From contig CACNVG010000005.1 in the NCBI GenBank assembly GCA_902623785.1, positions 1-54,565 on the forward strand: DNA of 54,565 nt. The letters are read 5' to 3'. Made by a program: the position numbers and the translations under genes. Each line of letters begins with the position of its first letter. Within the stretch, counting starts at the first letter, position 1. Positions 53,861 through 54,565 of this stretch are shown here, piece after piece. The DNA is from an uncultured Pelagibacteraceae bacterium. Lineage in GTDB: Bacteria > Pseudomonadota > Alphaproteobacteria > Pelagibacterales > Pelagibacteraceae. A model generated the notes under the pieces. That model worked only from the letters and a program-made list of their open reading frames with translations. It made no database searches and was not told where the DNA came from.

Positions 53861-54565
53861 TTATTTTTTTTCGAAAAAACTCCAATGCCACTCTAAATAG
53901 TTGGTATATTTTCTAAACCAAAAAGATAGGTATCTTTCAGCTAAGAAAGCATAAAGTCTTCCTTGATCATATCCTTTTAGTTTAGAAAAACCAAATATCT
54001 TTTCACATTTAAATAACCAATTAAATAGATCTTTAAACCATTTGTTTAATATTTTTTTATTTGAAATAACCATTAAGTGTGGATTAAACTTAATTTCTTT
54101 ATTAACAAATTTTCTAAAGCTCTCCCTATCTTTGGTATTCATGATATTTATTGCCTTGTCTAAAACACCAAAGCCATGATGCATATCAAAGTGCAATTTG
54201 ATATTTTGTTTTTTTCTTTGATTAATTATTGAAGGATCAATTAAAATGTTTCTCCATCCTCTTTTTAAAAGTTTGATCTTTTTTGGATTATCAACTCTAA
54301 TAGGTTTGCAAATGATACTTTCATATTTATTCCATTTTCTTTTTGGATTTGTAATAATTTTTTTTTTTAAATCTTTTAAACTTTTTATTTTTGAAGAATT
54401 TTTTGTCCAAAATCTTCTTTTTTGGCAGAACCCTATCCATTCATTATTTTTATAATTTTTAAGTTTATTTTTCCAAAACCAATAATGAAAAGTTAATTCT
54501 GAGTAATATTTCTCTTTTTTCTGAATATTTTTACCTTTAAAACATGTCAAATAATTTTTTTTAAA
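53861..54565 (-). CDS. DUF4422-type glycosyltransferase, N-terminus beyond window
   Basis: The frame stays open to the right edge, so the start is outside; about 235 residues are visible. Family features: NIQKKEKYYSELTFHYWFWKN near the visible start, NEWIGFCQKRRFW (the GFxHYRR-type motif), KLHFDMHHGF, NPHLMVISNKKILNKWF, and YDQGRLYAFLAERYLSFWF near the end. This is the DUF4422 group, which transfers sugars in LPS and capsule synthesis. Its reading continues past 54550, where a TTG codon could be mistaken for the start. Together with the next gene it indicates a surface-polysaccharide locus extending beyond the window. Confidence 0.82.
   Translation of the reverse strand, partial: FKKNYLTCFKGKNIQKKEKYYSELTFHYWFWKNKLKNYKNNEWIGFCQKRRFWTKNSSKIKSLKDLKKKIITNPKRKWNKYESIICKPIRVDNPKKIKLLKRGWRNILIDPSIINQRKKQNIKLHFDMHHGFGVLDKAINIMNTKDRESFRKFVNKEIKFNPHLMVISNKKILNKWFKDLFNWLFKCEKIFGFSKLKGYDQGRLYAFLAERYLSFWFRKYTNYLEWHWSFFEKK

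Overview
The window is a dense, very AT-rich stretch of bacterial chromosome. It holds about 65 protein genes, four tRNAs, an SRP RNA and one candidate small RNA. The organism is most likely an alphaproteobacterium of the SAR11/Pelagibacterales type. Evidence: GcrA (an alphaproteobacterial cell-cycle regulator), ffs next to dnaX, a murA-DUF2948-hisD block, the alphaproteobacterial form of HisRS beside a tRNA-His with A73, a RegB-type kinase, bolA/DnaJ/cobS/cobT order, almost no spacer DNA and A/T-dominated codons. The lineage call is inference from gene content; no rRNA is present. No CRISPR array, insertion sequence, prophage or transposase was seen.

Layout. 1-8.3 kb: dnaX (cut by the left edge), ffs, pheA, kdsB, a membrane cytochrome c, an argF/argD/ABC-permease operon, gcrA, a SHOCT protein and an NDUFA9-like protein. 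8.3-20.2 kb, plus strand: rnd-kdsD-lptC-lptB-aroA, then rpsA-ihfB-pyrF-trpF-trpB-trpA-accD-folC, tightly overlapped. 20.1-31.9 kb, mostly minus: trxA; a three-gene DNA-processing block (sbcB, a PD-(D/E)XK exonuclease, rmuC); a histidine block (tRNA-His-hisS-hisZ-hisG, with hisD nearby); csp, tRNA-Phe, infA, DUF2948, murA, dcd and two small basic proteins. 32-40.1 kb, plus: tRNA-Thr, then rpmH-rnpA-yidD-yidC-argB-nucleotidase-dapD-dapE-HDAC-like-SET. 40.1-44.2 kb, minus: truA, fmt, def, a large exported protein of unknown function and a small membrane protein. 44.3-49.5 kb: aroK-aroB, bolA (minus), DnaJ-cobS-cobT. 49.5-54.6 kb, minus: a RegB-like kinase, gyrB, tRNA-Ser and two glycan-synthesis genes, the last cut by the right edge. 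No stretch longer than 300 bases lacks a gene; the longest, 27246-27470, holds the candidate small RNA.

How the genes work together. The window carries parts of Arg (argF, argD, argB), Lys/DAP (dapD, dapE), Trp (trpF, trpB, trpA), His (hisG, hisZ, hisD) and shikimate/Phe (aroK, aroB, aroA, pheA) synthesis. It also holds LPS supply and export genes (kdsB, kdsD, lptC, lptB), translation genes and DNA upkeep genes. Most same-strand neighbours overlap or lie within a few bases, and most convergent pairs overlap at their stop codons.

The signals most worth a second look are: (i) tRNA-Phe and tRNA-Thr, which each have both partners of one conserved D-loop/T-loop elbow pair changed; (ii) a promoter-like element followed by a nested inverted repeat and a T-run beside csp, a candidate small RNA; (iii) a tandem HDAC-like deacetylase and SET methyltransferase between dapE and truA; (iv) hallmark-motif changes in consecutive trpB, trpA, accD and folC; (v) the sbcB/PD-(D/E)XK/rmuC block; (vi) the absence of lptA, cmk and engB from the places where they usually sit.
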